Of a stretch of DNA of 17,971 bases, positions 1 through 8,406 are shown piece after piece. Source of the stretch: JAJFVC01 sp039698075 (GTDB lineage: Bacteria; Planctomycetota; Planctomycetia; Pirellulales; Thermoguttaceae); assembly GCA_039698075.1 (NCBI GenBank), contig JBDKTJ010000152.1, positions 1-17,971 of the forward strand, read 5' to 3'. Below the pieces are notes generated by a model. It worked only from the letters and a program-made list of their open reading frames with translations, searched no databases and was not told the origin of the DNA. Made by a program: the position numbers and the translations under genes. Each line of letters opens with the position of its first letter. Within the stretch, counting starts at the first letter, position 1.

Positions 1-33
1 CCCCGCAGGCCAATCAGGTCTGCGGGGCTTTTT
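1..33 (+). terminator. Intrinsic terminator of a gene upstream of the window
   Basis: The window opens with CCCCGCAG (1-8), an 11-base loop and the perfectly complementary CTGCGGGG (20-27), followed by CTTTTTC. A GC-rich 8-bp stem with a U-run directly behind it is the classical rho-independent form. The T-run lies on the plus strand, so it would stop a rightward transcript arriving from outside the window. The stem could extend further left than can be seen. Nothing convincing as a gene or RNA is visible between here and the end of cysK. Confidence 0.75.
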
Positions 34-288
34 CGTTTCCCTTGCCCTTGGTTTCTCCAGCCTTCCCAAAAAACTCCGCTCGATCATTTGATTTCGACAA
101 CCGTTTGTAATGCGCGGTTTTGCCCCAGGTTCCGCAGTGCGGCCATGTTTCACATCTTGCGGCTTTTCTTCCTATTCAACATTCCCTCTTGTGCATTGTG
201 AAACCGCAAGCGATTTTCAACCTCAACCGATAAATCTCCACCCGCTTTTGCAGAAGCGCATCCGCGCAGGTTGGAAATGGAACGCGTA

Positions 289-1176
289 TTACAGCAGCGC
301 GGTGCTGAAATAGCGTTCGGCCCGATCGGGCAGCACGGTGGCGATGTTGCCTGGGATGCGACGGGCCAATTGCCGGGCGGCCCAGACGTTCGCGCCTGAG
401 GAAATGCCCACCAACAGACCCAAGTCGCGGCTTAGTTGGCGAGTGGTCTCGATGGCGTCCTGGTCGGAGACTTCCACGACCTCGTCGACCAACGAGATGT
501 TGAGCACGGCGGGAATGAATCCGTCGCCGATGCCCTGGATCTGGTGCAGACCGGGCTCGTGGCCCAGCAGCGCGGAGACGTTTTTTGGCTCGACGGCCAC
601 GATGCGGACGTTGGGCCGATGCTCGCGCAGGAACCGACCCACGCCTTGCAGCGTGCCGCCACTGCCCACACCAGCTACGAAACAGGCTACGTCGCCGTCC
701 ATTTGACGCCAGATTTCCCGGGCGGTGCCCTCATAGTGGCATCGCGGATTGTCGGGGTTCTCGAATTGCTGGGGGATGAAGACGCGGGAATCGTCGGCCG
801 CCAGCTCGCGAGCGCGGTTGACCGAACCGCCGATGCTTTCTTCGTCGGGGGTGAGCACCAGCTCGGCGCCCAAGGCGCGGATGAGTTTTTTGCGTTCCTC
901 GCTCATGCCTTGCGGCATCACGATTTTGACTTTGTAGCCTTTGAGCCGTCCGATCAACGCGACGCCGATGCCGGTGTTGCCGCTGGTCGGCTCGACGATG
1001 ATCGAGTCGGGCTTCAGGCGTCCGTCGCGTTGGGCACCTTCGAGCATGGCCAGCGCGACGCGGTCCTTGATGCTTCCGCCGGGATTCAAAAATTCGGCCT
1101 TGGCGAAGATGTTTTCGCCTTTGAGTTGCACCAACGGCGTGTTGCCGATCAAGTCGAGAATGTTGTTGGTGAGCAT
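289..1176 (-). CDS. cysK: Cysteine synthase (O-acetylserine sulfhydrylase), PLP-dependent
   Basis: Cytoplasmic enzyme that condenses O-acetyl-L-serine with sulfide to give L-cysteine, the last step of sulfur assimilation. The 295-residue product carries the whole fold-type II signature: IGNTPLVQL at 10-18, GGSIKDR at 33-39 with Lys37 as the PLP Schiff-base lysine, the substrate loop TSGNTG at 64-69, the PLP phosphate-binding GSGGT at 171-175, and a GISSGAN segment near residue 250 that supplies the serine contacting the pyridine nitrogen. It ends in PDRAERYFS, the usual CysK tail. The length is slightly below the common 305-320. The ATG at 1176 has no clear Shine-Dalgarno sequence. It lies 25 bases behind the glycosyltransferase gene on the same strand and is probably the last gene of that leftward unit. 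A cystathionine beta-synthase role is less likely because there is no extra domain. Confidence 0.95.
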   Translation of the reverse strand: MLTNNILDLIGNTPLVQLKGENIFAKAEFLNPGGSIKDRVALAMLEGAQRDGRLKPDSIIVEPTSGNTGIGVALIGRLKGYKVKIVMPQGMSEERKKLIRALGAELVLTPDEESIGGSVNRARELAADDSRVFIPQQFENPDNPRCHYEGTAREIWRQMDGDVACFVAGVGSGGTLQGVGRFLREHRPNVRIVAVEPKNVSALLGHEPGLHQIQGIGDGFIPAVLNISLVDEVVEVSDQDAIETTRQLSRDLGLLVGISSGANVWAARQLARRIPGNIATVLPDRAERYFSTALL

Positions 1177-1201
1177 GGTGGAGATTCTGGAGGAGCGGGT
1201 C

Positions 1202-2152
1202 TCAAATGACGATCAGCCACCCCAAATTTCGGAGCCAACCGGTTTTCAGAAATCCGTGCCGCAACAATTGCATTCGCCGATTCAGGAATCCGGCGCGGTC
1301 GAGCTTAAGATAGGCGGCCACGGTGGCTTCGTCTCGTTGGGGCAGGCTGGCGGCGAACCGATCCCCAAAGGCGGCCGCTTGGCGTTGGGTTTCATGGAAA
1401 CGCCGCATCATGTCGCCGCAGCGGAACATTTCCTTGGCGCGACGCAGGACGTAACGCCAGTCATAGCGGACGGCGCCCAATTGGTTGTTGTCGTGTTGGC
1501 GATACAACACGGTCGCTTGGGGAATCGCTTCGACTCGTCCGAACGCGGCGGCGACCAAGGCCAGCCACCAATCGTGCATCTGCACGTTCGCGGGAATGGG
1601 CGAGGCCAGCCGGGCCAGCGAACGATTGATCATCGTGGCGCAGCCGGTGACGACGTTTTGCACCAACAGCCGGTTCAAATGCCCGCCGTGACGCGGACTG
1701 ATGCGGCTGTACGCCCAAAACGACGGAGCGATCGTGCGAAGGTTCTCGTCCACGACGACCAGATCCGTGTGGACCAGCGCGGGAGTGTCGACGCCCAGTC
1801 GCCGTTCGATGGCTTGAAGCCGCTCCAAGGGCAGGGCGATTCTGCCAGGTCGCCAGACGTCGTCCTGATCGCAAAGCACGACGTAATCGGCGTCGGAATG
1901 TTCCAGCAACCGGCCGAAATTGCCGCAGGGGCCAAGTCGCGGGCCGGCGTCGTTCAGCAACCTGATTTGACGGGGATGTTGGCGGGCGAACTGCCGCACC
2001 ATCAGCACCGTTCGATCGGTCGAACCGTCGTCGCGCACCAACAACCGGCATCGGTCGTCCATCTGATCGAGGATCGACTCGATCTGACGTTCGACAAAAC
2101 GCTCACCATTGTAGGTGCCCAACAGGATGTCGATGCGGCTTTGGGTAGTCAT
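1202..2152 (-). CDS. Family 2 glycosyltransferase (rhamnosyltransferase-like)
   Basis: Probable inverting GT-A glycosyltransferase that adds a sugar from a nucleotide donor to a growing surface glycan on the cytoplasmic side of the membrane. Counting from the GTG at 2188, it opens its Rossmann-like fold with RIDILLGTYNG (18-28), then shows DDGSTD (53-58) for nucleotide binding, DQDDVW (107-112) as the metal-binding DxD region, and QMHDWW (203-208), where the aspartate sits at the usual catalytic-base position. This pattern resembles RgpB/WcaA-type rhamnosyltransferases, but donor and acceptor cannot be read from sequence. I chose the ATG at 2152 because it places the start five residues before the fold; the GTG at 2188 would add 12 residues without family support. 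Neither has a Shine-Dalgarno sequence. It lies between a GlfT2-like gene and cysK on the same strand, so it probably works on the same galactofuranose-containing polymer. Confidence 0.85.
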   Translation of the reverse strand: MTTQSRIDILLGTYNGERFVERQIESILDQMDDRCRLLVRDDGSTDRTVLMVRQFARQHPRQIRLLNDAGPRLGPCGNFGRLLEHSDADYVVLCDQDDVWRPGRIALPLERLQAIERRLGVDTPALVHTDLVVVDENLRTIAPSFWAYSRISPRHGGHLNRLLVQNVVTGCATMINRSLARLASPIPANVQMHDWWLALVAAAFGRVEAIPQATVLYRQHDNNQLGAVRYDWRYVLRRAKEMFRCGDMMRRFHETQRQAAAFGDRFAASLPQRDEATVAAYLKLDRAGFLNRRMQLLRHGFLKTGWLRNLGWLIVI

Positions 2153-2284
2153 CGGAAAAGCGGACTGTTTTTCAGGGATGGAGGCCACCGCTGCGAAAAC
2201 TTGGAATCCGTCCTATCTTGCCTATCGGTCATAAAACTACTTGGCCCACCAATGAGATTTCTTCTGCCCCTACAGTCAACGGTG

Positions 2285-4162
2285 TTAAGCGGCGCGAGTT
2301 AGGGTAGATGCGTCAACATTTTCTTCCGCGGTCCCATTTCCCTGCTTGTTCATGCCCAGGTAGTCTCGCCAAAATTGTTCGGTCGTGTAGGTTTTCGTGC
2401 CGGATTTCCATTGGCGCACGGTTTTTCCATAGGCGGTCAACAGCCGCAACGACAGCCAAAACCCTCGCGCGAGGAATCGGACAAATCGTCGACGATCGCG
2501 TCGCAGCACGACGTAGTCCTCCGCGTAAGGGTCGTCGATGGCGATCAGATTTTTCCGGCAAAGGGCGAACCAGTGCTCGTCGCTCTCGGGCAAGGCGCAC
2601 TTTGGAGCGGCGTTGTTCGATGGGCTAGGCCAGATCAGTTGCCATGCGACGGCCGCCGCCATCGCGATCGTCTGGCGAACGATCGACGTCGGGATCGGTC
2701 GGGCCGAGACGCTGGGCAGACGCGCGGTTTTGGGCCATGTTTGGGGCGACAGCCGGCGATGCGCTTCGAGCACGCGGTGGAGCAACGGCGTGGGGTCGGC
2801 TCGCCAAACGGCCGGTCCGGCGAGATAGTCGGCCATGCCCTGGCACAGCGCCCAGGCTTTGTAGTAGTCCATCGTCACCAGGCGATGCAAGAGCACGCGC
2901 AGGAAGATGGCGACGACGGCGAATCGGGACAGGGACCCATGCAAGGCGATCGACGCGAACATGTTGCGATGGCCGAAGTAATGGTCCCAGCCGCGTCGTT
3001 TCCGATAGAACGGGTCGTGCCAAACGCCGATGCCCGGCAAGGTGTGGGTCGGAATGCCGTCGCGGCGCAACCGGCAGCCGTATTCCAGGTCGTCGCACTT
3101 GATGAACATCGGCATCGGCAAGCCCGCCCGACGGATGCTGGATCGTGCAACCGCGAAAAACCACCAAGCGTTGTAGTGCGACGGCGGCAGGTCGGCTAGT
3201 TGGCGAACGTCGTCCGGCCGATCGAGCGACAGGCCGTGTCCGTGGCCGTTGACGGCCAATCGCTGGGGAACGACCAGTCCGCCGGCCTCATGCAATTCGG
3301 TGGGACGCAGCAAATCGAGCATGGGGCCGCCGATGGCGAACTCGGATCGGGCCAACGCGAACACCGCGGCGGTTCGCAGAACGCTCTCCGGCTCGATCAC
3401 GGCGTCGTCGTCCAACAACAAGACGTGCGTGGCGTCGCCGTCCAGCGATTCGAGAATGCCGCGCGTAAAACCGCCGCTGCCGCCGAAATTGGGCTGCTCG
3501 ACCAGCGAGAGTTTTGAACGGGCCCGGTCCGACAACTCGCGGAATTGGGCGTGTTGACGCACTTTGCGCGTGCCCTGATCGACCACGACGATTCGACTCA
3601 AAAAAGCGTCCAACGCCGGATCGTCGGCCAACGCCCGAACGTTTCGCAGCAGGAATGTTTCGCGATTGCAGGTGCAATAGCAGGCCGCGAGCCGGACGGT
3701 TTGCGGAGCGACGTCCCGGGCCAGCCAGTCGGCCTCGACCAACGTCGCCGCCGGCGATCGGGCGACGATGTCAAAATGGAGCGTGCCGAGTTCGTGCGGA
3801 GGGACGTGCGGCGGCACTTCCAATTCGACGGTTTGCAGCTCGCCGTCAAAATCGACGCGGGCCAACTCCGTGACGCCGGATTGATTGGACACGCGTCGCA
3901 GACGGACCGTGCCGGCGCCGGAGACTCGAAGCCGAAGCGTCAAGCGGTCGAGCGTGGTGTGGCGTCGCCAAAACGTCTCAAAAAAACTGTTGAAATAGGA
4001 ATCGGTCGAGACGGTCGCATTCTGGCTCAGAACGATCGAGCGGCGGCCTTGTGGACGCGGATTCGCGTACGGGTCGGGATGCGGATGGTCGGCGTGGTAG
4101 TAGAGCGACGCAACACTGGGATCCAGCGGAAACACGACGCGTTGGATCACCAGGTCCGCCAT
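2285..4162 (-). CDS. GlfT2-like galactofuranosyltransferase, paralogue A
   Basis: Predicted to transfer galactofuranose from UDP-Galf onto a glycan, as mycobacterial GlfT2 does when it builds the galactan of arabinogalactan. The 625 residues match the GlfT2 layout: an N-terminal beta-rich domain (about 1-155), a GT-A core (about 156-400) and a helical C-terminal part. Visible motifs are NFGGSGGFTRG (225-235), the metal-binding LLLDDDA (DDD at 251-253), NAWWF (331-335, the paired tryptophans of the acceptor site), FIKCDDLEYG (353-362, with the second acidic pair DD357-358) and VWH (H382), followed by YFGHRN. All catalytic positions known for the family appear intact. It starts 57 bases behind glf on the same strand, which makes the donor sugar. 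The start ATG lacks a clear ribosome binding site. Linkage and acceptor are unknown; a different pyranose or furanose donor cannot be excluded. Confidence 0.88.
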   Translation of the reverse strand: MADLVIQRVVFPLDPSVASLYYHADHPHPDPYANPRPQGRRSIVLSQNATVSTDSYFNSFFETFWRRHTTLDRLTLRLRVSGAGTVRLRRVSNQSGVTELARVDFDGELQTVELEVPPHVPPHELGTLHFDIVARSPAATLVEADWLARDVAPQTVRLAACYCTCNRETFLLRNVRALADDPALDAFLSRIVVVDQGTRKVRQHAQFRELSDRARSKLSLVEQPNFGGSGGFTRGILESLDGDATHVLLLDDDAVIEPESVLRTAAVFALARSEFAIGGPMLDLLRPTELHEAGGLVVPQRLAVNGHGHGLSLDRPDDVRQLADLPPSHYNAWWFFAVARSSIRRAGLPMPMFIKCDDLEYGCRLRRDGIPTHTLPGIGVWHDPFYRKRRGWDHYFGHRNMFASIALHGSLSRFAVVAIFLRVLLHRLVTMDYYKAWALCQGMADYLAGPAVWRADPTPLLHRVLEAHRRLSPQTWPKTARLPSVSARPIPTSIVRQTIAMAAAVAWQLIWPSPSNNAAPKCALPESDEHWFALCRKNLIAIDDPYAEDYVVLRRDRRRFVRFLARGFWLSLRLLTAYGKTVRQWKSGTKTYTTEQFWRDYLGMNKQGNGTAEENVDASTLTRAA

Positions 4163-4219
4163 AAACCGCGTCTTTCGTTGACAATCAAACGGTAAAAAAA
4201 CAAAAACCGCGACGATCGT

Positions 4220-5440
4220 TCAGGCCGCATTGGGCACGGGCCGCGCGACGTGGCCCGAGGGTTCAAAGAACGGAATCACCTGCTCGCGGAACGTTTGCAA
4301 GGCCGCGCCCGCCGCGCGATCCATGTCGAGATATTGATACAAGCCGAGCCGACCGCCGAAAATCACGTTGGTCTGGCGACGGGCCAAATCCTGATACGCG
4401 GCGACCAGTTGCCGATCGCGTGGCGTGTTGATCGGGTAGTAGGGCTCGTCGGTCCGCTCGGCAAACCGCGAATATTCACGATAAATCACGGTTTTGCCCG
4501 GGGCGTAGCGGCGTTCGGGGTGATAGTGTTTGAACTCGTGGATGCGTGTGTACGGGACGTCTTCGTCCGCGTAGTTGATGACCGGCGCCCCTTGGAAATC
4601 GTCGACCGCGAGCGTCTGCTTTTCGAAATCGAGCGTTCGCCAGCCCAGTTGTCCGAGCGAATCGTCGAAATAGCGATCCAACGGCCCGGTGTAGACGACC
4701 AACTGACGGGGACTCAAATGCTGACGCACGTCAAAAAAATCGACGCCCAGCCGAATGTCGATCCGCGGCGAATCGGCCATCTTTTGGAACATGGCGGCGT
4801 AGCCGTCCACCGGCAGCCCTTCGTGCGGGTCGGCAAAATAGTACGGCTCGAAATTCCATCGCACGGGCAGCCGGGTGATGATCTCCGGCGGAAGTTTCAG
4901 CGGGTCGGTCTGCCACTGTTTTTTCGTGTAGCCGCGGATGAACGCTTCGTAAAGCGGACGGCCGATCAGCGAAATGGCCTTTTGCTCCAAATTGGCCGGC
5001 CGATCGATCGACTCGGCGGCGATCTGTTCGGCGATCAACCGTTGGGCCTCGTCGGGCGTCATGTAGCGTCCGAAAAACGCGCAGATCGTGCCCAAGTTGA
5101 TCGGCATCGAGTAGATCTGGCCTCGATAGACGCTCAACACGCGATGGCGGTAATTGGTGAAGCTGGTGAATTGCTGGATGTACTGCCAAACTTCTTCGTT
5201 GCTCGTGTGGAACAAGTGCGAGCCGTAGCAGTGGTATTCGATGCCCGACTCGGCGTCGCACTGGGAATGGCAGTTTCCGCCGAGGTGGTCGCGGCGTTCC
5301 AGGACGCAGACGTTTCGGCCCAACTGGCTGGCGGCCCGTTCGGCAATGGTCAGGCCAAAAATACCGGCGCCGACCACGACCAGATCAAAATCCTGCAAGG
5401 AGCGGCCGGTTTGACCAATTTTCAAGCTGTGCTGTCGCAT
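4220..5440 (-). CDS. glf: UDP-galactopyranose mutase
   Basis: FAD-dependent cytoplasmic enzyme that interconverts UDP-galactopyranose and UDP-galactofuranose, the only known route to bacterial Galf donors. Starting at the ATG at 5440 the protein has 406 residues, near the 370-400 of bacterial homologues. It shows the FAD dinucleotide motif VVVGAGIFG (21-29), HLGGNCHS (52-59), YGSHLFHT (72-79), YTKKQW (171-176), and the C-terminal FGGRLGLYQYLDMD (361-374), whose arginine contacts substrate in the family. An in-frame extension to 5611 would add 57 residues before the FAD motif that look unlike the family; the start at 5440 instead has GAAGGA five bases upstream. It is first in the leftward cluster and feeds the GlfT2-like enzymes on both sides. 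Confidence 0.95.
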   Translation of the reverse strand: MRQHSLKIGQTGRSLQDFDLVVVGAGIFGLTIAERAASQLGRNVCVLERRDHLGGNCHSQCDAESGIEYHCYGSHLFHTSNEEVWQYIQQFTSFTNYRHRVLSVYRGQIYSMPINLGTICAFFGRYMTPDEAQRLIAEQIAAESIDRPANLEQKAISLIGRPLYEAFIRGYTKKQWQTDPLKLPPEIITRLPVRWNFEPYYFADPHEGLPVDGYAAMFQKMADSPRIDIRLGVDFFDVRQHLSPRQLVVYTGPLDRYFDDSLGQLGWRTLDFEKQTLAVDDFQGAPVINYADEDVPYTRIHEFKHYHPERRYAPGKTVIYREYSRFAERTDEPYYPINTPRDRQLVAAYQDLARRQTNVIFGGRLGLYQYLDMDRAAGAALQTFREQVIPFFEPSGHVARPVPNAA

Positions 5441-5445
5441 GGCGA

Positions 5446-5451
5446 TCCTTC
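5446..5451 (-). promoter_or_regulatory. Ribosome binding site that fixes the glf start
   Basis: The leftward strand reads GAAGGA followed by five bases and then the ATG at 5440. Many genes of this window lack such a site, so its presence argues for this start over the upstream in-frame start at 5611. Confidence 0.6.
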
Positions 5452-5575
5452 GCGCAATGGTGGCGAGGCAGGTCGGCAAACAGGGGGACGCGATGAGCCG
5501 CAAGCGAGCCCGGTTGCCGGTCTTCTCCCGTGAACCGTCGGACCATCCCTGGTCCGGCCGCCGATTACGGAGAGT

Positions 5576-5605
5576 TTTGTACCGGAAAATGCAGGCGTGA
5601 ATCAA
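5576..5605 (-). promoter_or_regulatory. glf: Candidate promoter for the leftward glf cluster
   Basis: On the minus strand TTGATT (4 of 6 to the sigma-70 -35 box) is followed by 18 bases and TACAAA (4 of 6 to the -10 box). It would give a leader of roughly 130 bases before the start at 5440. The match is weak and several similar sites could occur by chance in 300 bases; it is offered because the divergent region 5441-5738 must hold promoters for both clusters. The same leader contains a 7-bp hairpin, CGGACCA/TGGTCCG with a four-base loop, at 5539-5556. Confidence 0.25.
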
Positions 5606-5725
5606 GTTCATTTCCGCTCATCGACAGCAGCATGGGGGGTATTTTGGCATGGACTCTGTTCTGTGAAAGCTGGTAAACTGTGCCGACTTTGATTGGTCGA
5701 CGTGGGCCGTCACCTCGATGCAGCT

Positions 5726-5732
5726 AGGAGAG
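5726..5732 (+). promoter_or_regulatory. Ribosome binding site favouring a GTG start for GlfT2-like paralogue B
   Basis: AGGAGAG stands eight bases (counted from AGGAG) before the GTG at 5739. The ATG at 5718 lies upstream of this site, so it would place the Shine-Dalgarno sequence inside the coding region. The GTG start also lines up with paralogue A: the products then begin VKRLQNIVFP and MADLVIQRVVFP. Confidence 0.65.
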
Positions 5733-5738
5733 TTCATC

Positions 5739-7589
5739 GTGAAGCGGTTGCAGAACATCGTCTTTCCGAACGTGGAGTTGCAGGATTACCCGGAGCTTTT
5801 CTATCATCGCCATGAAGTTCTGAAACCGACGCAAGAGGGAGTCCAGTCCGAGGTCCGGCTGGTTTTTGACTCGTACATGAATGCGTTGGCGGTGAGAAAA
5901 TGGAGAACTTACACAGACGTCGGTGACTTGTATCTGTGTTTGCGTTTTTCGGGGCGAGCCAGGGTGTCGATCCATGCCGCCACGTTGTACTCTCGGCATT
6001 GGAGCGAAACGCGGCAGCTTGCGTCCCACGAGTTGGTTTCACGAGGTGAGCAGTATTGCGAGATTCGGCTGGACGAGCCTGCCGACGCGATGATGCTGTA
6101 TTTCGAGATTGCCACGGCGGCGGGCGAAAAGTTCGAGCTGCACGACGCCTATTTCGGCACGACCGCTCCGGCGACCAATGAGGTCCGGATGGCGATTGTC
6201 ACGTGCACCTACCGCCGGGAGTCGTACATCGCAAAGAACCGCGAGCGATTTTGCGCGTTCTTGGACGAGTCGCCCGATCGCCGCGAGGTTTTCCATTGGG
6301 TTCTGGTCGACAACGGCCGGACGCTCTCGCCGACGGTCGAGAATGACAACATCCATCTGTTTCCGAACAAAAACACCGGCGGGGCCGGCGGTTTCACACG
6401 TGGCATGATCGAGGCTCTGCGCGCGGACGAAGGGTTCACTCACGTTCTGCTGATGGACGACGACCTGGATTTTTTCACGGAATCGTTCGTTCGGACGTAC
6501 AACCTGATGCGGTACGTGAAGCCGGAGCATCGCAAGGCGTTCGTGGGCGGATCGATGTTCGCCAACAACGCGCCGGCGACGATTTTCGAGACGCTGTCGT
6601 TCCGCAACGACGCCTTGGTGGAAAAGTTGCATTGCAAGCTCGACGCCAAAAAACTGCACAATGTGCTGATCAACGACCAAGTGCCGCGGAGCCTTTTCGA
6701 GACGCCCGAGGCGAACATGGACAGCGCCTGGTGGTATTGCTGCATTCCGACGGACAATTTGCGGTCGGGCGGGCTGCCGCTGCCGCTGTTCATCCGATTC
6801 GACGACGTCGAGTATTCGTGGCGTCACAACGGGACGCATCACATCACGCTCAACGGGATTTGCGTTTGGCATCAGGCGTTTGAAAACCGTTCGGCCGCAT
6901 CGGCCGCCGTGAATGAGCGATATTTTGCGCCGCGCAACATGTTCGTGCTTAATGCCCTGCACATCGAGGGGTTTGAATCGCGGTTTTCGCACCATTTTTT
7001 CGGCTTTTTCAAGTCGTGCCTGGCGCAATACGACTATCGCAGCGCGGAGATGCTGTTGGAGGCGATGCGGGACATTTTGCGGGGGCCCGACTGTCTGCGC
7101 GAAGATCCGCAAACAACCATGGAACGGCTCAAAACCATTCCCGGTCCGCAGGCCTGTCCGATCGCGCCGGACCAACGACCGCTGTTCAGCGACGAACCGT
7201 TGCCGATGGGACGAAAGCGACGTTGGCTGTATCGGGCCACAATCGGCGGCATGTTGCTGCCCGGGCGGTTTTTCGCCCAGGATGAGTCGCACTGCGCGAG
7301 CAATCGATGCTGTCCGCCGCATTTCGCCATTCGCCGTCGGGTGCGCGTGTTAGACGAAGCGACCGGGCAGTGTACGGTTCGAGAATTCCAGCGGGCCACG
7401 ATCCTTCGGCTGACGCTGCGGTTTTTCGGGCTGTTGTGGCGGATGAAACGTCGTTATCGCAGTCTGCGCGACCAATATCGCCGAGCGTTTCCGGAACTGA
7501 CCGGAGCGGAGTTTTGGGATCGGTACTTGGAACTCGACCCATGTCGTCCAAAAGCGTCCGAGCGGGCCGAAGTCGCCGCGACCGTTTGA
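5739..7589 (+). CDS. GlfT2-like galactofuranosyltransferase, paralogue B
   Basis: Second GlfT2-like enzyme of the locus, predicted to use UDP-Galf from Glf. Numbered from the upstream ATG at 5718 (623 residues), it has the family layout and motifs: NTGGAGGFTRG (219-229), LLMDDD (DDD 247-249), SAWWY (336-340), FIRFDDVEY (358-366, DD 362-363), VWH (H385) and YFAPRN. The C-terminal part ends in AEFWDRYL (597-604), matching EQFWRDYL of paralogue A. It also carries a cysteine cluster (Cys526, 531, 532) that paralogue A lacks. The two proteins are clearly homologous but differ over much of their length, so this is an old duplication or a two-step pair like GlfT1/GlfT2 rather than a recent copy. The GTG at 5739 is preferred over the ATG at 5718 because of the AGGAG site. 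It heads a rightward group with a methyltransferase and a glycyl radical enzyme. Confidence 0.88.
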   Translation: MKRLQNIVFPNVELQDYPELFYHRHEVLKPTQEGVQSEVRLVFDSYMNALAVRKWRTYTDVGDLYLCLRFSGRARVSIHAATLYSRHWSETRQLASHELVSRGEQYCEIRLDEPADAMMLYFEIATAAGEKFELHDAYFGTTAPATNEVRMAIVTCTYRRESYIAKNRERFCAFLDESPDRREVFHWVLVDNGRTLSPTVENDNIHLFPNKNTGGAGGFTRGMIEALRADEGFTHVLLMDDDLDFFTESFVRTYNLMRYVKPEHRKAFVGGSMFANNAPATIFETLSFRNDALVEKLHCKLDAKKLHNVLINDQVPRSLFETPEANMDSAWWYCCIPTDNLRSGGLPLPLFIRFDDVEYSWRHNGTHHITLNGICVWHQAFENRSAASAAVNERYFAPRNMFVLNALHIEGFESRFSHHFFGFFKSCLAQYDYRSAEMLLEAMRDILRGPDCLREDPQTTMERLKTIPGPQACPIAPDQRPLFSDEPLPMGRKRRWLYRATIGGMLLPGRFFAQDESHCASNRCCPPHFAIRRRVRVLDEATGQCTVREFQRATILRLTLRFFGLLWRMKRRYRSLRDQYRRAFPELTGAEFWDRYLELDPCRPKASERAEVAATV

Positions 7590-7632
7590 CCGGCGTCGTC
7601 CGACAAGGGGATTTTTTCTTTGCGGTTGCGCC

Positions 7633-8400
7633 ATGATCCGAGCCATTCATCGTTTTTTCAAACGAATCGTTCCGCCGTACCGCCGCGTCTGGGACAAGGT
7701 CGGCCGGCTTCGTGAACGATTCAACGCCATGGAGCGGTTGTTGCACGAGGTGCGCGACGCGCAGAATGCGGCCCAGCGGGCGGTGTGGCGATCCGAAGTG
7801 CTTTTGGCCGGCGATTTAGAAACGATCGCCGCGATGGACTCCGCGCTGGTCCGGCGCTACGTTTTCGCCGCGGCGCAGGTCCCGGAACATGCGCACGTGT
7901 TGGACGTCTCGTGCGGGTTCGGGTTCGGAACGTATTACATCGCCACGCGCACGGCGTGCGATCAGGTGACGGGCTTGGACCCGTTGGACGGAAATCTGGC
8001 GGTCGCCCGATTGAAGCACGAATCGCCGAAGATCGTGTACGCGCAGGGCGATTGCGCCGAACGCGATTTTTCGGACGAGGCGTTTGACGTCGTGCTGTGG
8101 CTGAACGTGGCTCGCCATCGCGGCTGGGACGAATCGCGGTTTCGCCGAATGGCCAAAACGCTGTCGCCCGGCGGAACGCTGGTGGCCGCGTTTTTGAACC
8201 GCGATCGGCTTGCGGACCGCGACGCCTCGTTGGACGCCGTCGCGTATTCGGCCGCACAAATCAAGGCATTTTGCGCCGCCGCCGGATTGGCGGTGAACGC
8301 GGTCTGTTCACAACACGTCGGCGCGGACGCGCTGGCCCTCGGCGACGACGGCGACGTGTTGGTGATGATCGTTCGAAAATCAGGGGACAAAACGTCGTGA
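7633..8400 (+). CDS. Class I SAM-dependent methyltransferase
   Basis: Probable S-adenosylmethionine-dependent methyltransferase; the acceptor is unknown, but its place beside glycosyltransferases suggests a sugar or lipid-linked glycan. The 255-residue protein has an N-terminal basic, helical stretch (about 1-60, probably coiled coil), then motif I VLDVSCGFGFG (89-99) for SAM binding, GLD (114-116) with the acidic residue at the end of strand 2, QGD near 138-140, FDVVLWLNV (151-159) as motif II/III, and LSPGGTLV (177-184) as the post-motif signature. The family's usual histidine or glutamate after LNV is not obvious (LNVARHRGW). The gene begins 43 bases after the GlfT2-like gene and ends six bases before the glycyl radical enzyme gene, so the three are probably cotranscribed. 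No good ribosome binding site precedes the ATG. O-methylation capping of the glycan is one possible role. Confidence 0.75.
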   Translation: MIRAIHRFFKRIVPPYRRVWDKVGRLRERFNAMERLLHEVRDAQNAAQRAVWRSEVLLAGDLETIAAMDSALVRRYVFAAAQVPEHAHVLDVSCGFGFGTYYIATRTACDQVTGLDPLDGNLAVARLKHESPKIVYAQGDCAERDFSDEAFDVVLWLNVARHRGWDESRFRRMAKTLSPGGTLVAAFLNRDRLADRDASLDAVAYSAAQIKAFCAAAGLAVNAVCSQHVGADALALGDDGDVLVMIVRKSGDKTS

Positions 8401-8406
8401 GGCGCG

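Noticed and set aside
941..2302. 453-residue open frame opposite cysK and the glycosyltransferase
   Set aside because: It spans two convincing genes and the gap between them, and shows no family signature.
4193..4219. Poly-A tract between glf and GlfT2-like paralogue A as a terminator
   Set aside because: A T-run follows glf on the leftward strand, but only a short ACGATCGT palindrome precedes it, without a stable stem and loop.
5441..5611. 57-residue N-terminal extension of Glf
   Set aside because: Not like the family, lies before the FAD motif, and the internal ATG has a good ribosome binding site.
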